The translations under genes were made by a program, and so were the position numbers. From Roseomonas genomospecies 6 (lineage in GTDB: Bacteria > Pseudomonadota > Alphaproteobacteria > Azospirillales > Azospirillaceae), in NCBI RefSeq assembly GCF_008365375.1, contig NZ_QOKW01000042.1, positions 1-35,546 of the forward strand: a stretch of DNA of 35,546 bases, in the 5' to 3' direction. Of the stretch, positions 7,085-15,841 are shown piece by piece. How positions within the stretch are numbered: the first letter of the stretch is position 1; each line of letters begins with the position of its first letter. Below the pieces are notes generated by a model. That model was not told where the DNA came from. It ran no database searches and was given only the letters and a program-made list of their open reading frames with translations.

Positions 7085-8317
7085 ATGAGCCTGTTCAGCG
7101 CCATGCGGTCCGGTGTGAGCGGCATGTCCGCGCAAAGCTCGCGGATGGCCGCCATTTCGGACAACATCAGCAATTCCGCCACCATCGGCTACAAGCGCGC
7201 GGCGGTGGACTTCTCGACGCTGATGACCTCCTCCGGCTCGACGACGAACTATTCCGCCGGGGGCGTGCGCTCGAACGTGCATTATCAGGTGCTGAAGGAC
7301 GGGACCATCCAGGGCACCCAGTCCGCCACCGACATGGCCATCGAGGGGCGCGGCTTCTTCGTCGTCGCCGACAACGCGGGCAGCGGCGGAACCACGCCCG
7401 GCTACGCGCTGACCCGCGCCGGCAGCTTCCTGCCCGACGACCAGGGCTTTCTGCGCAACAGCGCCGGCCAGTATCTCCAGGCGTGGAAGCTGGGTCCCGA
7501 CGGCAGCCTGCCCGCGGTGAACCGCAGCAGCTTCGACGGGCTGAGCGCCGTCTCCATCGCCGGGCTGGCATATGGCGGCAGCAAGACGTCCCAGATGAGC
7601 TTCTCCGGCAATCTTCCGGCCCAGGCCACCCCCGGCACCAGCTTCGACACCTCGACCAGCCTCTATGACGGGCTCGGCAACCCGCTCGACGTCACGATGA
7701 CCTGGACGAAGACGGCCAACCCGAACGAATGGACGCTGTCGGTCACGCCGCCCAACGGCTACACCGCCGCCCTGTCCACCAACACCGTCACCTTCGACAC
7801 CACGGGCGCCAACGCCGGCCTGCCGTCGGGCGCGCTGCCCCAGGTCACGCTGACCTCCCCGGCCAACCCGACGCCGGACACCGTCGCCGTGTCCATCGGC
7901 AACCTGACGCAGCTCAACGGCGATTACGTGCCGCAATTCATGGGCGACGGCGCCCGCGCGGGCCGGGTCAGCACGGTGGACATCGACAAGGCGGGCACGC
8001 TGTGGGCCGTCTACGACAACGGCGCGCGCCAGCCGCTCTATCAGGTGCCGGTCGCCGACGTGGTGAACCCCGGCGGGCTGGTCCCGCAGGGCGGCAACAC
8101 CTACACGCTGGGCATCGACGCCGGCACGATGACGCTGAGCAACGGCAACAGCGGCACCGCGGGCTCGGTCGCCGGCTACGCGCTGGAGCAGTCGAACGTG
8201 GACATCGCGGAGGAGCTGGTGTCGCTGATCGAGACGCAGCGCGCCTATTCCTCCAACGCCACGCTGGTGCGCACCGCCGACGAGATGGTGGACGAGACCA
8301 CCCGCCTGAAGCGCTGA
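7085..8317 (+). CDS. flgE: Flagellar hook protein FlgE
   Basis: A 410-residue subunit of the flagellar hook, exported through the flagellar type III system and polymerised on the rod. The N-terminus (residues 1-40) carries the axial-family pattern LFSAMRSGVSGMSAQSSRMAAISDNISNSATIGYKR. The middle has the IEGRGFFVV and YTRAG-like (YALTRAGSF) basal-body-rod/hook signatures. The C-terminus ends with the coiled-coil pattern EELVSLIETQRAYSSNATLVRTADEMVDE. Length is typical for FlgE. GAGGA lies 7 bases before the ATG. It heads the plus-strand block flgE-flgK-flgL-flgI-flgJ-flgN and is preceded by the AT-rich element. Confidence 0.95.
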   Translation: MSLFSAMRSGVSGMSAQSSRMAAISDNISNSATIGYKRAAVDFSTLMTSSGSTTNYSAGGVRSNVHYQVLKDGTIQGTQSATDMAIEGRGFFVVADNAGSGGTTPGYALTRAGSFLPDDQGFLRNSAGQYLQAWKLGPDGSLPAVNRSSFDGLSAVSIAGLAYGGSKTSQMSFSGNLPAQATPGTSFDTSTSLYDGLGNPLDVTMTWTKTANPNEWTLSVTPPNGYTAALSTNTVTFDTTGANAGLPSGALPQVTLTSPANPTPDTVAVSIGNLTQLNGDYVPQFMGDGARAGRVSTVDIDKAGTLWAVYDNGARQPLYQVPVADVVNPGGLVPQGGNTYTLGIDAGTMTLSNGNSGTAGSVAGYALEQSNVDIAEELVSLIETQRAYSSNATLVRTADEMVDETTRLKR

Positions 8318-8342
8318 CGGACGGGAAAGGGGATAGCCCGCC

Positions 8343-9740
8343 ATGAGCCTCCAACTGGCCCTCAGCGCCGCCCTGTCCGGGCTGCGCGCGACCCAGCAGC
8401 AAGCCGCGCTGGTGTCGCACAACATCACCAACGCCACCACCGCGGGCTTCGTCCGCAAGGATCTGGCCGTCTCCACCGCGATCAGCGGCGGGCGCGGCCA
8501 GGGCGTGCGCGTGGACGGCGTGCTGCGCAGCGTGGACGAGTTCCTGATCCGCGACGCCCGGTTCGAGCAGAGCCGCTACACCGCGCAGGAAACCCGCGCC
8601 TCCGCGCTGGCCGATTACGCCACGGCGCTGGGCCAGCCGCAGGACGAGCGGTCCGTCTCCACCGCGCTGGCGAAGCTCCAGCAGTCCTTCAGCCAGCTCC
8701 GCAACCAGTCGGACAACGAGGCGGCGCGCTCCGCCGTCGTGGATTCCGCGGAATCGCTGGTGCGCCGCCTGCACGACACGGCATCCGCCGCCGTCACCGT
8801 GCGGAACGACGCCAAGGCGCGGCTCCAGTCCTCGGTCGACGAGGTGAACCGCGCTCTGGTCCGCATCGGGGAGCTGAACGGCTCCATCGCCTCCCAGAAG
8901 GCCAGGGGCGCCGAAACCGGCGATCTGATGGACGAGCGCGACCGGCTGCTCGACCGGGTGTCGGAGGAGATCGGCATCCGCACCCACACCCGCGAAAGCG
9001 GGGAGGTGGTGGTGATGACCCGCAACGGCCAGACGCTGCTCGACCGCGAACTGCCAGCGGGCGCCCAGCCGCTTCAACTGGTGGGGGGCGATCTGGTGGC
9101 CGGCGGGAAGGTCCTGTCCGCCAACCCGGACCAGGACATCCAGAGCGGGCGCATCATGGGCTACGTCCAGACAGTCCATCAGGACATGCCGCGGGCGCTT
9201 GCCCAGTTGGACGAGCTGGCGGCGGGCATCGTCCGGCAGTTCCAGGATGCGGAAGGCGGCCCCGGCACGATCGGCCTGTTCACCGATTCCGGCGCCACCT
9301 TCAGCACGGTGGAAGGGCTGGCCTCGCGCATCGCCGTCAACGGCGCCGTGCGGGGCAATCCCTGGATGGTGCAGAGCGGCGTGCAGGCGGGCGCGCCCCT
9401 GGCGCCGGGCGACACCACGCAGATCGACCGCTTCCTGAACGCCTTCTCCACGGCCCGCAGCTTCGGCGGCCCCGACCTGCCGGCCTCGGCCACGCTGGGC
9501 GACTACGCCACCGGCATGGTGTCCACCCAGCAGGGCTACCGCACCACCGCCGAGTCCGAGATGAAGACCCGCAAGATCGGCGCCGACGCGCTGCAATCGG
9601 CGCGGCTCAACCGCGATGGCGTGAATGTGGACGACGAAATGCAGAAGCTGCTGCTGATCGAGCAGAGCTACGGCGCCAGCGCCCAGGTGCTCCAGGCCGC
9701 CGGGCGGATGCTCGACACGCTGCTCCAGATCCGGAACTGA
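8343..9740 (+). CDS. flgK: Flagellar hook-associated protein 1 (FlgK)
   Basis: The first hook-filament junction protein, 465 residues. The N-terminal helix has the FlgK/axial pattern (LSGLRATQQQAALVSHNITNATTAGFVRKD). A long coiled-coil region follows at about 65-200. The C-terminus has SARLNRDGVNVDDEMQKLLLIEQSYGASAQVLQAAGRMLDTLL, the conserved D1/D0 helix that packs against FlgL. It begins 25 bases after flgE and ends 4 bases before flgL, so the three genes are almost certainly co-transcribed. It is somewhat shorter than enterobacterial FlgK (about 550 residues), consistent with a reduced surface domain. Confidence 0.93.
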   Translation: MSLQLALSAALSGLRATQQQAALVSHNITNATTAGFVRKDLAVSTAISGGRGQGVRVDGVLRSVDEFLIRDARFEQSRYTAQETRASALADYATALGQPQDERSVSTALAKLQQSFSQLRNQSDNEAARSAVVDSAESLVRRLHDTASAAVTVRNDAKARLQSSVDEVNRALVRIGELNGSIASQKARGAETGDLMDERDRLLDRVSEEIGIRTHTRESGEVVVMTRNGQTLLDRELPAGAQPLQLVGGDLVAGGKVLSANPDQDIQSGRIMGYVQTVHQDMPRALAQLDELAAGIVRQFQDAEGGPGTIGLFTDSGATFSTVEGLASRIAVNGAVRGNPWMVQSGVQAGAPLAPGDTTQIDRFLNAFSTARSFGGPDLPASATLGDYATGMVSTQQGYRTTAESEMKTRKIGADALQSARLNRDGVNVDDEMQKLLLIEQSYGASAQVLQAAGRMLDTLLQIRN

Positions 9741-9744
9741 CGCC

Positions 9745-10809
9745 ATGCTCTACAACGCCGTCTCCACCCTCGGCCTCAGCAAACGCCTCCAGACCGCCAA
9801 CACCGAGCTTCAGCTCGAACGGCTGCGCAACAACGACGAGATCGCCAGCGGCAAGCATTTCGACGTCGCCAAGGCGCTGGGCGCACGCACGGGCCAGGCC
9901 ATCGCGCTGCGCAACCTGTATGACGAGACCGACCAGGCCCTGAAATCCACCGCCCTGCTGCAAGGCCGGCTGGGCACCATGGACAGCGCTCTGACCAACA
10001 TCCTGTCCGCCGGGCAGGACGTTCTGGCCGCCGCCTCGGTCGGGCTGGGCCAGCCCTCGCCCACCGGCAGCTCGCTCCAGGTGCGGGCGCGCGCCATGCT
10101 GGAGCAGGTGGTGGGGATGCTGAACGCCTCCTCCGGCAACGGCTACCTGTTCGGCGGGGTGGAGGTGAAGGCCGCCCCCATGCGCGCCGTGCAGGGTGAC
10201 GACTCCGGCCTGCCCTCCCCCATCCAGATCGTGCAGGACGCCATCGCGGCGGCCACCGGGGGCACCTCGTCGCCGCAGACTCCGGCCGAGACCGCCGCCG
10301 CCGTGGCGGCTCTGGACGACCTGTTCGCCGCACCGTCGGCCTCGCCGCTCGGCTTCGAGGGCGGGTTCTATCTGGGGGCGCCCTCGACCGCGCCGCGCCT
10401 CAGCGCCCGCCCCGACCGCACGACCGAGATCCCCTACGGCATCCAGGCCAACGACCCGGCCATGCGGGACCTGCTCCAGGGCCTCTACATGCTGGCCAGC
10501 CTGGACACCAGCCAACTGCCGCTGGACGCCTACAAGCCCTACATGGAGGCGGCGGTCGCCAAGGTGTCGGGCGGCATCGAGGGGGTGCGCGACGCCACCG
10601 CGCAGTTGGGCATCCACCGCGCGCAGCTCGACGACATCGCGGCGATGCACACCACGCAGCTCCGCATCCTCAACGACCAGCTCGACGCGATGGAAAGTGT
10701 CGATCCGGCGGAGGCCAGCCTGCGCATGAACCAGCTCGAAGTGCAGATCGAGGCGACCGCGGCGGCCACCGCCCGCATCGCCCGGATGAGCCTCACCAAT
10801 TACCTGTAG
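9745..10809 (+). CDS. flgL: Flagellar hook-associated protein 3 (FlgL), flagellin-like
   Basis: The second junction protein, 354 residues, belonging to the flagellin superfamily. The N-terminal domain (about 1-150) is flagellin-like, with LQTANTELQLERLRNNDEIASGKHFDVAKALGARTGQAIALRN and later VRARAMLEQVVGMLNASSGNGYLFGG, the conserved end of the D1 segment. The C-terminal domain from about residue 255 has the paired helix ending RMNQLEVQIEATAAATARIARMSLTNYL. Its position directly after flgK supports FlgL over filament flagellin. The Ala/Pro-rich middle is variable. Confidence 0.92.
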   Translation: MLYNAVSTLGLSKRLQTANTELQLERLRNNDEIASGKHFDVAKALGARTGQAIALRNLYDETDQALKSTALLQGRLGTMDSALTNILSAGQDVLAAASVGLGQPSPTGSSLQVRARAMLEQVVGMLNASSGNGYLFGGVEVKAAPMRAVQGDDSGLPSPIQIVQDAIAAATGGTSSPQTPAETAAAVAALDDLFAAPSASPLGFEGGFYLGAPSTAPRLSARPDRTTEIPYGIQANDPAMRDLLQGLYMLASLDTSQLPLDAYKPYMEAAVAKVSGGIEGVRDATAQLGIHRAQLDDIAAMHTTQLRILNDQLDAMESVDPAEASLRMNQLEVQIEATAAATARIARMSLTNYL

Positions 10810-10831
10810 GAAGCTCCCTTCCCACGGGACG

Positions 10832-11983
10832 ATGAAAGACGGTCTGATGACGCACGGCCCGATCCGCCGCACCTTCCGCGCCTTGGCGCTGGCCATGGCC
10901 TGCCTGCTGGCCGCCGCCGCCGTGGCGGAGGAGGGGCTGGCCCAGACGCGGGTGAAGGACCTCGTCACCTTCGACGGGGTGCGCCGCAACCAGCTCATCG
11001 GCTACGGACTCGTGGTCGGGCTGAACGGCTCGGGCGACCGGCTCATCAACACGCCCTTCACCGAGCAGAGCCTGAAGGGCATGCTGGAACGGTTGGGCAT
11101 CAACACCCGCGACGAGGTGCTGCGCACCCGCAACGCCGCGGCGGTGATGGTCACGGCCTCGCTGCCGCCCTTCGCCCGCCAGGGCACGACCATCGACATC
11201 ACCGTGTCGGCCCTGGGCGACGCCACCAGCCTGCTGGGCGGCACGCTGCTGGTCACGCCGCTGCTGGGCGCCGACGGGCAGGCCTACGCGGTGGCGCAGG
11301 GGTCGCTGTCGGTCAGCGGCTTTTCCGCGGGCGGGGTGGCCGCCAACGTCACCAAGGGCGTGCCGACCAGCGCCCGCATCGCCAACGGCGCCATCGTGGA
11401 GCGGGAGCTGAAATTCGCGCTGGACGAGACGACCGGCGTGCGCATGGCGCTGCGCAACCCGGACTTCACCACCGCCAACCGCATCGCCGACGCGGTGGCC
11501 GCGCGGCTGGGAAGCAACGCCGTTCATGTGCTGGACTCGACCACCGTCGATGTGCGCATCCCGCCCCGCTACACCGGCGCGGTCGCCCGGCTGATCGGCG
11601 ACATCGAGCAGCTCACCGTGCGCCCGGACGGCATCGCGCGGGTGGTGGTGGACGAGCGCAGCGGCACCGTGGTCATCGGCGACGACGTGCGCATCAGCCG
11701 CGTCGCCATCACCCAGGGCAACCTGACCGTCCGCGTGGTGGAGACGCCCCAGGTGTCGCAGCCGCAGCCCTTCTCCGACGGGCAGACCGTGGTGGTGCCG
11801 CGCACCGACGTGCAGGTGCAGGAGGGCAACGGGCGGCAGTTCGTGACCATCGGCGGCAACGTCAGCCTGCAACAGCTCGTCAACGGGCTGAACGCGCTGG
11901 GCGTCGGGCCGCGCGACATGGTCGCCATCCTCCAGGCGATCAAGGCGGCGGGCGCCCTGCACGCCGATCTGGAAATCATCTGA
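10832..11983 (+). CDS. flgI: Flagellar P-ring protein FlgI
   Basis: Subunit of the periplasmic P-ring that acts as a bushing for the rod in the peptidoglycan layer. It has 383 residues. It begins with a Sec signal peptide: RR at about 11-13, a hydrophobic run ALALAMACLLAAAAVA, and probable cleavage after AEEGLAQ. The mature start TRVKDLVTFDGVRRNQLIGYGLVVGLNGSGD and the C-terminal VSLQQLVNGLNALGVGPRDMVAILQAIKAAGALHADLEII are highly characteristic of FlgI. An internal ATG at 10847 is an alternative start that would keep the signal peptide. The L-ring gene flgH and the FlgI chaperone flgA are not in the window. Confidence 0.96.
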   Translation: MKDGLMTHGPIRRTFRALALAMACLLAAAAVAEEGLAQTRVKDLVTFDGVRRNQLIGYGLVVGLNGSGDRLINTPFTEQSLKGMLERLGINTRDEVLRTRNAAAVMVTASLPPFARQGTTIDITVSALGDATSLLGGTLLVTPLLGADGQAYAVAQGSLSVSGFSAGGVAANVTKGVPTSARIANGAIVERELKFALDETTGVRMALRNPDFTTANRIADAVAARLGSNAVHVLDSTTVDVRIPPRYTGAVARLIGDIEQLTVRPDGIARVVVDERSGTVVIGDDVRISRVAITQGNLTVRVVETPQVSQPQPFSDGQTVVVPRTDVQVQEGNGRQFVTIGGNVSLQQLVNGLNALGVGPRDMVAILQAIKAAGALHADLEII

Positions 11984-12007
11984 CAACTCGGGCTGGACGA
12001 CGACGCG

Positions 12008-12316
12008 ATGGACATCTCCCCCCTTTCCACGACCGCCCCCGCCGCGAAACCCGCCGCCCCGGACCTCGCCGCCGCCGAGAAGGCCGGTCAGGAGTTCGAG
12101 GCGCTGATGGTCGGGCAGATGCTGGAATCCATGTTCGCCGGGGTGGAAACCGGCAACGCCTTCGGCGGCGGCGAGGGCGAGCGGACGTGGCGGAGCTTCA
12201 TGCTCCAGGAATACGGCAAGGCCATCGCGGAGGCCGGCACGCTGGGCATCGGCCGCATGGTCCAGGCCGACGTCGCCCGCCTCTACGGCCAAAGCGCGGA
12301 AGGAACCGAAGGATGA
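12008..12316 (+). CDS. flgJ: FlgJ-like rod-binding protein without muramidase domain
   Basis: A 102-residue protein corresponding only to the N-terminal rod-binding half of enterobacterial FlgJ. The conserved core is visible from about residue 25: EKAGQEFEALMVGQMLESMFAGVETGNAFGGGEGERTWRSFMLQEYGKAIAEAGTLGIG. The C-terminal glucosaminidase domain of gammaproteobacterial FlgJ is absent, and the reading frame ends normally, so this is not a truncation. A separate lytic transglycosylase gene lies in the same cluster (18790-19548). The stop overlaps the next gene's start (ATGA). Confidence 0.88.
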   Translation: MDISPLSTTAPAAKPAAPDLAAAEKAGQEFEALMVGQMLESMFAGVETGNAFGGGEGERTWRSFMLQEYGKAIAEAGTLGIGRMVQADVARLYGQSAEGTEG

Positions 12317-12840
12317 GCCGCCGTTTCAAGGACCTGATCCGCGAATTCGCCCCCGACGCCAAGCCGGTCGAGGAAGCCGCCGCCATCGCCGCGCCGGAAC
12401 CGGAAATCCCCGCGCTGGCCGACGGACCGACCGCCGTCGTCATGACGGAGTTCCTCGACACGGTGGCGGAGCTGAGCGCCCTTCTGGACGAGGAGACGGC
12501 GGCGCTCGCCGCTGGCGAGTTGGAGGGGTTGGAGGGCTTCGCCCGGCGCAAGCAGGCCATGGCCGACCGCCTGAACGGCATCATGGCCCAGGCGCAATCG
12601 GGCACCTTACGGCTGAACGACGACCTGCGCGCGATGATCCTGGAGCGGGTGGAGCGGCTGGACCGCGCCATCAACGAGAACGCGGCGGGGCTGGTCGCCA
12701 TGCGCAAGGCCGTGCTGTCGATCAACCGCAGCCTTCTGGTCGCGCTGGAGAAGGCGGCCAGCGACGGCCTCTACGCCCCCTCCGGCCACGCCGTGCGCCC
12801 GGTCGAGCTGTCGGCGTCGGGCCTGAACGCGGAGCTTTAG
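12313..12840 (+). CDS. flgN: FlgN-like flagellar export chaperone
   Basis: A 175-residue helical protein. From about residue 40 it shows the FlgN-type pattern: a long helix MTEFLDTVAELSALLDEETAALAAGELEGLEGFARRKQAMADRLN, then further helices ending in an ALEKAASDGLYAPSG tail. FlgN proteins chaperone FlgK and FlgL, whose genes are in the same operon. The acidic, proline-containing N-terminus (about 1-38) looks disordered. The start overlaps the flgJ stop by four bases (12313-12316), indicating translational coupling. Assignment rests on helix pattern and position, since FlgN sequences are poorly conserved. Confidence 0.72.
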   Translation: MSRRFKDLIREFAPDAKPVEEAAAIAAPEPEIPALADGPTAVVMTEFLDTVAELSALLDEETAALAAGELEGLEGFARRKQAMADRLNGIMAQAQSGTLRLNDDLRAMILERVERLDRAINENAAGLVAMRKAVLSINRSLLVALEKAASDGLYAPSGHAVRPVELSASGLNAEL

Positions 12841-12858
12841 GGCGGCCGACGCAACGTT

Positions 12859-12999
12859 CCCTCTCCCGCCCCGGGAGAGGGTGGCGCCGAAGGCGCCGGG
12901 TGAGGGTAGTCCAAGGATCATGGCGCTGATCCTCGGCGGTACCCTCACCCTTCCCACGCTTCGCGTGGGCCCCTCCCCTCTCCCGGGGCGGGAGAGGGG
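12859..12999. repeat. Composite palindromic intergenic element (about 140 bp)
   Basis: A nested inverted-repeat element lies between flgN and the glycosyltransferase gene. The outer arms (12859-12881 and 12976-12998) are reverse complements, and each is itself a small hairpin of CCCTCTCCC/GGGAGAGGG type. Inside are GGGTGAGGGTA (12898-12908) pairing with TACCCTCACCC (12940-12950), a GGCGCC-GAA-GGCGCC hairpin, a GGATCA/TGATCC hairpin and CCCACGC-TTC-GCGTGGG (12953-12969). The right-hand palindrome recurs identically at 24195-24219. This is a dispersed REP/BIME-like repeat and probably also ends flgN transcription. Confidence 0.85.
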
Positions 13000-13092
13000 A
13001 TTGAAAGGCCATGGCTACGGAGGGTTCCGCCGCCGGACGCGGGCCGCTATAGTCCGCCATCCCGCTTGGCCGCATCCTCCCGAGGCTCCCGC

Positions 13093-14094
13093 ATGCCCGC
13101 AACCGACAGCGCCGGACGCCCGTCGCTCGCCGTCTTCACCCATGGCGAACTGATCGGCGACGCGCTCATCAAGATTCCCTTCGTGCGCGCCCTGCGGGGG
13201 CTGTTCCCGGACCACCGGATCGTCTGGATCACCACCGAAGGAACCCATCTGGCGACCACCCTGCGCCCGATGATGGACGGGCTGATCGACGAGTTCCGCG
13301 CCGACACCGGCATCGGGCGCAGCCCGCTCGGCCTGCTGAAGCCCATGCCCATCAAGGAGCGCTTCTCTCTGGTGCTGGACACCCAGGCGCTGCCCTGGCG
13401 GACGCTGCTGGCGCGGCGGTTGAAGCACGACCTGTTCGTCTCGGCCTGCGCCGGCTACCGCCTGTCGGACCGCCGCCCGCCGCCCGGCTACAAGGAGCCG
13501 CGGCATGTGCTGGACCGTCTGTTCGACCTGCTGGAGGTGGCCGGCGGACGCCGCCCCCCGCTGGACATGGCCGTCCCCATTCCGGCGGAGGCGGAGGCCG
13601 AGGCGCGCGCGCTTCTGCCGGACGGGCCGGTCTACGTCGCGCTGGCGCCGGGGGCGGGCAAGCGGGTGAAATGCTGGCCGCTGGACCGCTTCGCGGAACT
13701 GGCCCGCGCGCAGGTGGACAACGGGCGGGTGCCGGTCTTCATCCTCGGCCCGGCGGAGCTGGACTGGCTGCCGGACCTGCGCGCCGCCGTGCCGCAGGCG
13801 CGGTTCCCCCTCCAGGACACCGACCTGGACGAGCCCCGCTACTCCCCGGTGCGCACCATCGCGCTGACGCGGCGCTGCGCGGCGGCGGTCGCCAACGACA
13901 GCGGGACCAGCCATCTGTTCGGTCTTGCCGACGTGCCTCTGCTGACCCTCTACGGCCCGACCATCGCGGAGAAGCTGCGCCCCAAGGTGACGCGCGGCGC
14001 CGTGCTGACGGCCTCCGCCTTTGGCGGGCGCGAGATGGAGCGCATCCCCGCCGACGCCGCGATCCGGGAGGTCGAGGCGCTGATCCGTCCGTGA
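13093..14094 (+). CDS. Glycosyltransferase family 9 (heptosyltransferase-like)
   Basis: A 333-residue cytoplasmic GT-B fold enzyme resembling ADP-heptose:LPS heptosyltransferases. The N-terminal pattern FTHGELIGDALIKIPFVRALRGLFPDHRIVWIT is typical. The C-terminal half has the nucleotide-sugar site pattern VYVALAPGAGKRVKCWPLDRFAELARA and the catalytic-region pattern VANDSGTSHLFGLADVPLLTLYGPT. The ATG at 13093 has a GAGG ribosome site; an upstream TTG in frame is unlikely. Being inside a flagellar cluster, it might modify a flagellar or surface glycan, but LPS core synthesis is equally possible. The acceptor cannot be deduced. Confidence 0.85.
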   Translation: MPATDSAGRPSLAVFTHGELIGDALIKIPFVRALRGLFPDHRIVWITTEGTHLATTLRPMMDGLIDEFRADTGIGRSPLGLLKPMPIKERFSLVLDTQALPWRTLLARRLKHDLFVSACAGYRLSDRRPPPGYKEPRHVLDRLFDLLEVAGGRRPPLDMAVPIPAEAEAEARALLPDGPVYVALAPGAGKRVKCWPLDRFAELARAQVDNGRVPVFILGPAELDWLPDLRAAVPQARFPLQDTDLDEPRYSPVRTIALTRRCAAAVANDSGTSHLFGLADVPLLTLYGPTIAEKLRPKVTRGAVLTASAFGGREMERIPADAAIREVEALIRP

Positions 14095-14113
14095 CGGTCA
14101 GCGCTTCAAGCCT

Positions 14114-14653
14114 TCAACGCTTGACGGCGGGGGCAATCTCCCCCGCCTCTTCCAACCGCCGCAGGCAGGCGACCAGGGCGCGCTGGAAATTGCGGCCCTC
14201 GGAGGGCAGGGTCACGCCCTGGCCGGTCGTCCAGAACTCCACGAAGGCGCAATCGGCCCCGGCGTCGCCGGTCGGCCATTCCACGGCGACGCCCAGCCCG
14301 ATCTCCGCCGCGCGGCGGCGGCTGTCGGTGACCAGGATCTTCGCTTCCCAATGCATCCCGCCGCCGCCCGCCTCGGCGCGGCGGTGGCTCCACAGGCGCA
14401 GGTAGTCGCGGAAGCTTTCGGACGAGCGGTCGTGCTGGACATAGGCGCCGCGGTCCACCACCGCGGGGGCGAGGCGCAGCGCGTAGCGCGCCTGAGCCAG
14501 CGCCTGGGTCACCTCGGCCACCAGCCGGTCCATCTCGGCGAAGCTGCGCCGCACATTGTCGGCCAGCGCGGCGGCCAGCGCCTCCCCCTTCGGCGCGCCG
14601 GAGGCGGCGCGGTCGGAGCGGTACAACTCGAACAGGTCGTCGCCGTCACTCAT
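14114..14653 (-). CDS. Uncharacterised protein downstream of flhB (179 aa)
   Basis: A soluble protein of unrecognised family. The N-terminus (about 1-65) is helical with a coiled-coil-like stretch. The rest is mixed alpha/beta with several aromatic residues (DYLRLWSHRRAEAGGGGMHWEAKILV and VAVEWPTGDAGADCAFVEFWTTGQG). It lies 89 bases after flhB on the same strand and converges on the glycosyltransferase gene. Position suggests it may be read as the last gene of the flhA-fliR-flhB unit, but a hairpin lies between (14669-14692). No function can be assigned. Confidence 0.78.
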   Translation of the reverse strand: MSDGDDLFELYRSDRAASGAPKGEALAAALADNVRRSFAEMDRLVAEVTQALAQARYALRLAPAVVDRGAYVQHDRSSESFRDYLRLWSHRRAEAGGGGMHWEAKILVTDSRRRAAEIGLGVAVEWPTGDAGADCAFVEFWTTGQGVTLPSEGRNFQRALVACLRRLEEAGEIAPAVKR

Positions 14654-14668
14654 CGCCGTATTGCGCCG

Positions 14669-14692
14669 CGAAAGGTGGAGAGAGACCTTTCG
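14669..14692. other. Hairpin just upstream of the 179-aa gene
   Basis: A perfect 8-bp stem CGAAAGGT (14669-14676) / ACCTTTCG (14685-14692) with loop GGAGAGAG lies 15 bases before the minus-strand start codon at 14653. On the minus strand the loop is CTCTCTCC. It could end flhB transcription or control initiation of the downstream gene. Confidence 0.45.
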
Positions 14693-14742
14693 TCTACCGC
14701 CAAACCCGTTGAAAAGACATTAAGCCGAATTTTGGCGCATCC

Positions 14743-15831
14743 TCACGCCCGCTGCGCCGATCCCCCGTTCTTCAGCCGCAGCACATACATCATCACCTCC
14801 GCCACCGCCTGATAGTGCTGAAGCGGGATCACCGCATCCACCTCCGACGCGGCGTAGAGGGCGCGGGCCAGCGGCGGATTCTCGATCACCGGCACACCGT
14901 TCTCCTCCGCCACCGCGCGGATGCGCAGCGCCACGAGGTCGGCCCCCTTGGCGAGGCAGACCGGCGCCGGCATCTTCGAGCGGTCGTACTCCAGCGCCAC
15001 CGCGAAGTGGGTCGGGTTGGCGATGACCACCGTGGCGCGCGGCACGTTCGCCATCATGCGGCGCTTCGAGCGGTCGCGCCGGATCTCGCGCAGCCGCGCC
15101 TTCAGATGGGGGTCGCCCTCCGTCTGCTTGAACTCGTCCTTCAGCTCCTGGAAGGTCATGCGCAGGCGGCGCCGCCATTCCAGCCGGTTCCACAGCACGT
15201 CCACGGCGGCCATCACCACCGTCGCCAGAAGGACGGCCAGAAGCAGCCGCAGGGTCAAATCCCGCAGCAGGTCGGGAAGCGCCGCAACATCCATGCCCAC
15301 GATCCCCTCCGTCCAATCGATGTAGGGCGCCACGGCGAACCAGACGGCGCAGGCGATGATCGCCAGTTTCACGAGACTCTTCACGAACTCGACCAAAGCC
15401 TGCCGCGAGAAGATGCGGCGCCAACCGCTGAGCGGCGACAGGTGCGACAGCTTGGGCCGGATGCGGTCGCTCGCCGCCAGCAGCGGCCCCTGCCCCACCG
15501 CCGACACCACCGCCCCGCCGACCAGCAGCCCCAGCACCGGCATCATCGCCACCGCCACCCCGCCGATCAGCCAGCGCAGGCTGTTCATCACGTCGTAGGG
15601 ACCGCCGTCGAGCCGGATGTCGTTCGGATTCTCGATCAGCGGCAGAAGCACCTCGGCGATGCGGGAGGCGGCGAGCGGCCCGCCCGCCGCGGCGATCAGC
15701 CAGGCCGCCGCCATGGTGGCGGCAAGCCCGACGTCGCGGGCGCGGGGGACGTCGCCCTTCTCCATCGCCTCGCGCAGGCGTTTCTCGGTCGGCTCCTCGG
15801 TTTTCTGCTCCTGGTCCTGGTCGTCGGACAT
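14743..15831 (-). CDS. flhB: Flagellar export switch protein FlhB
   Basis: Inner-membrane component of the flagellar type III export gate that switches export from hook to filament substrates. From the ATG at 15831, which has GAGGAGG about 6 bases upstream, it is 362 residues. The N-terminal signature QEQKTEEPTEKRLREAMEKGDVPRARDV is followed by four membrane helices to about residue 210 and a cytoplasmic domain. The self-cleavage motif NPTH is at residues 272-275 in the conserved context TVVIANPTHFAVALEYD. It follows fliR by 10 bases, so it is operonic with fliR and flhA. Confidence 0.97.
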   Translation of the reverse strand: MSDDQDQEQKTEEPTEKRLREAMEKGDVPRARDVGLAATMAAAWLIAAAGGPLAASRIAEVLLPLIENPNDIRLDGGPYDVMNSLRWLIGGVAVAMMPVLGLLVGGAVVSAVGQGPLLAASDRIRPKLSHLSPLSGWRRIFSRQALVEFVKSLVKLAIIACAVWFAVAPYIDWTEGIVGMDVAALPDLLRDLTLRLLLAVLLATVVMAAVDVLWNRLEWRRRLRMTFQELKDEFKQTEGDPHLKARLREIRRDRSKRRMMANVPRATVVIANPTHFAVALEYDRSKMPAPVCLAKGADLVALRIRAVAEENGVPVIENPPLARALYAASEVDAVIPLQHYQAVAEVMMYVLRLKNGGSAQRA

Positions 15832-15841
15832 CGCCGCCTCC

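Noticed and set aside
12841..13092. A CRISPR-like array suggested by repeated CCCTCTCCC units
   Set aside because: The units are inverted palindromes without regular spacers; they fit a REP/BIME element.
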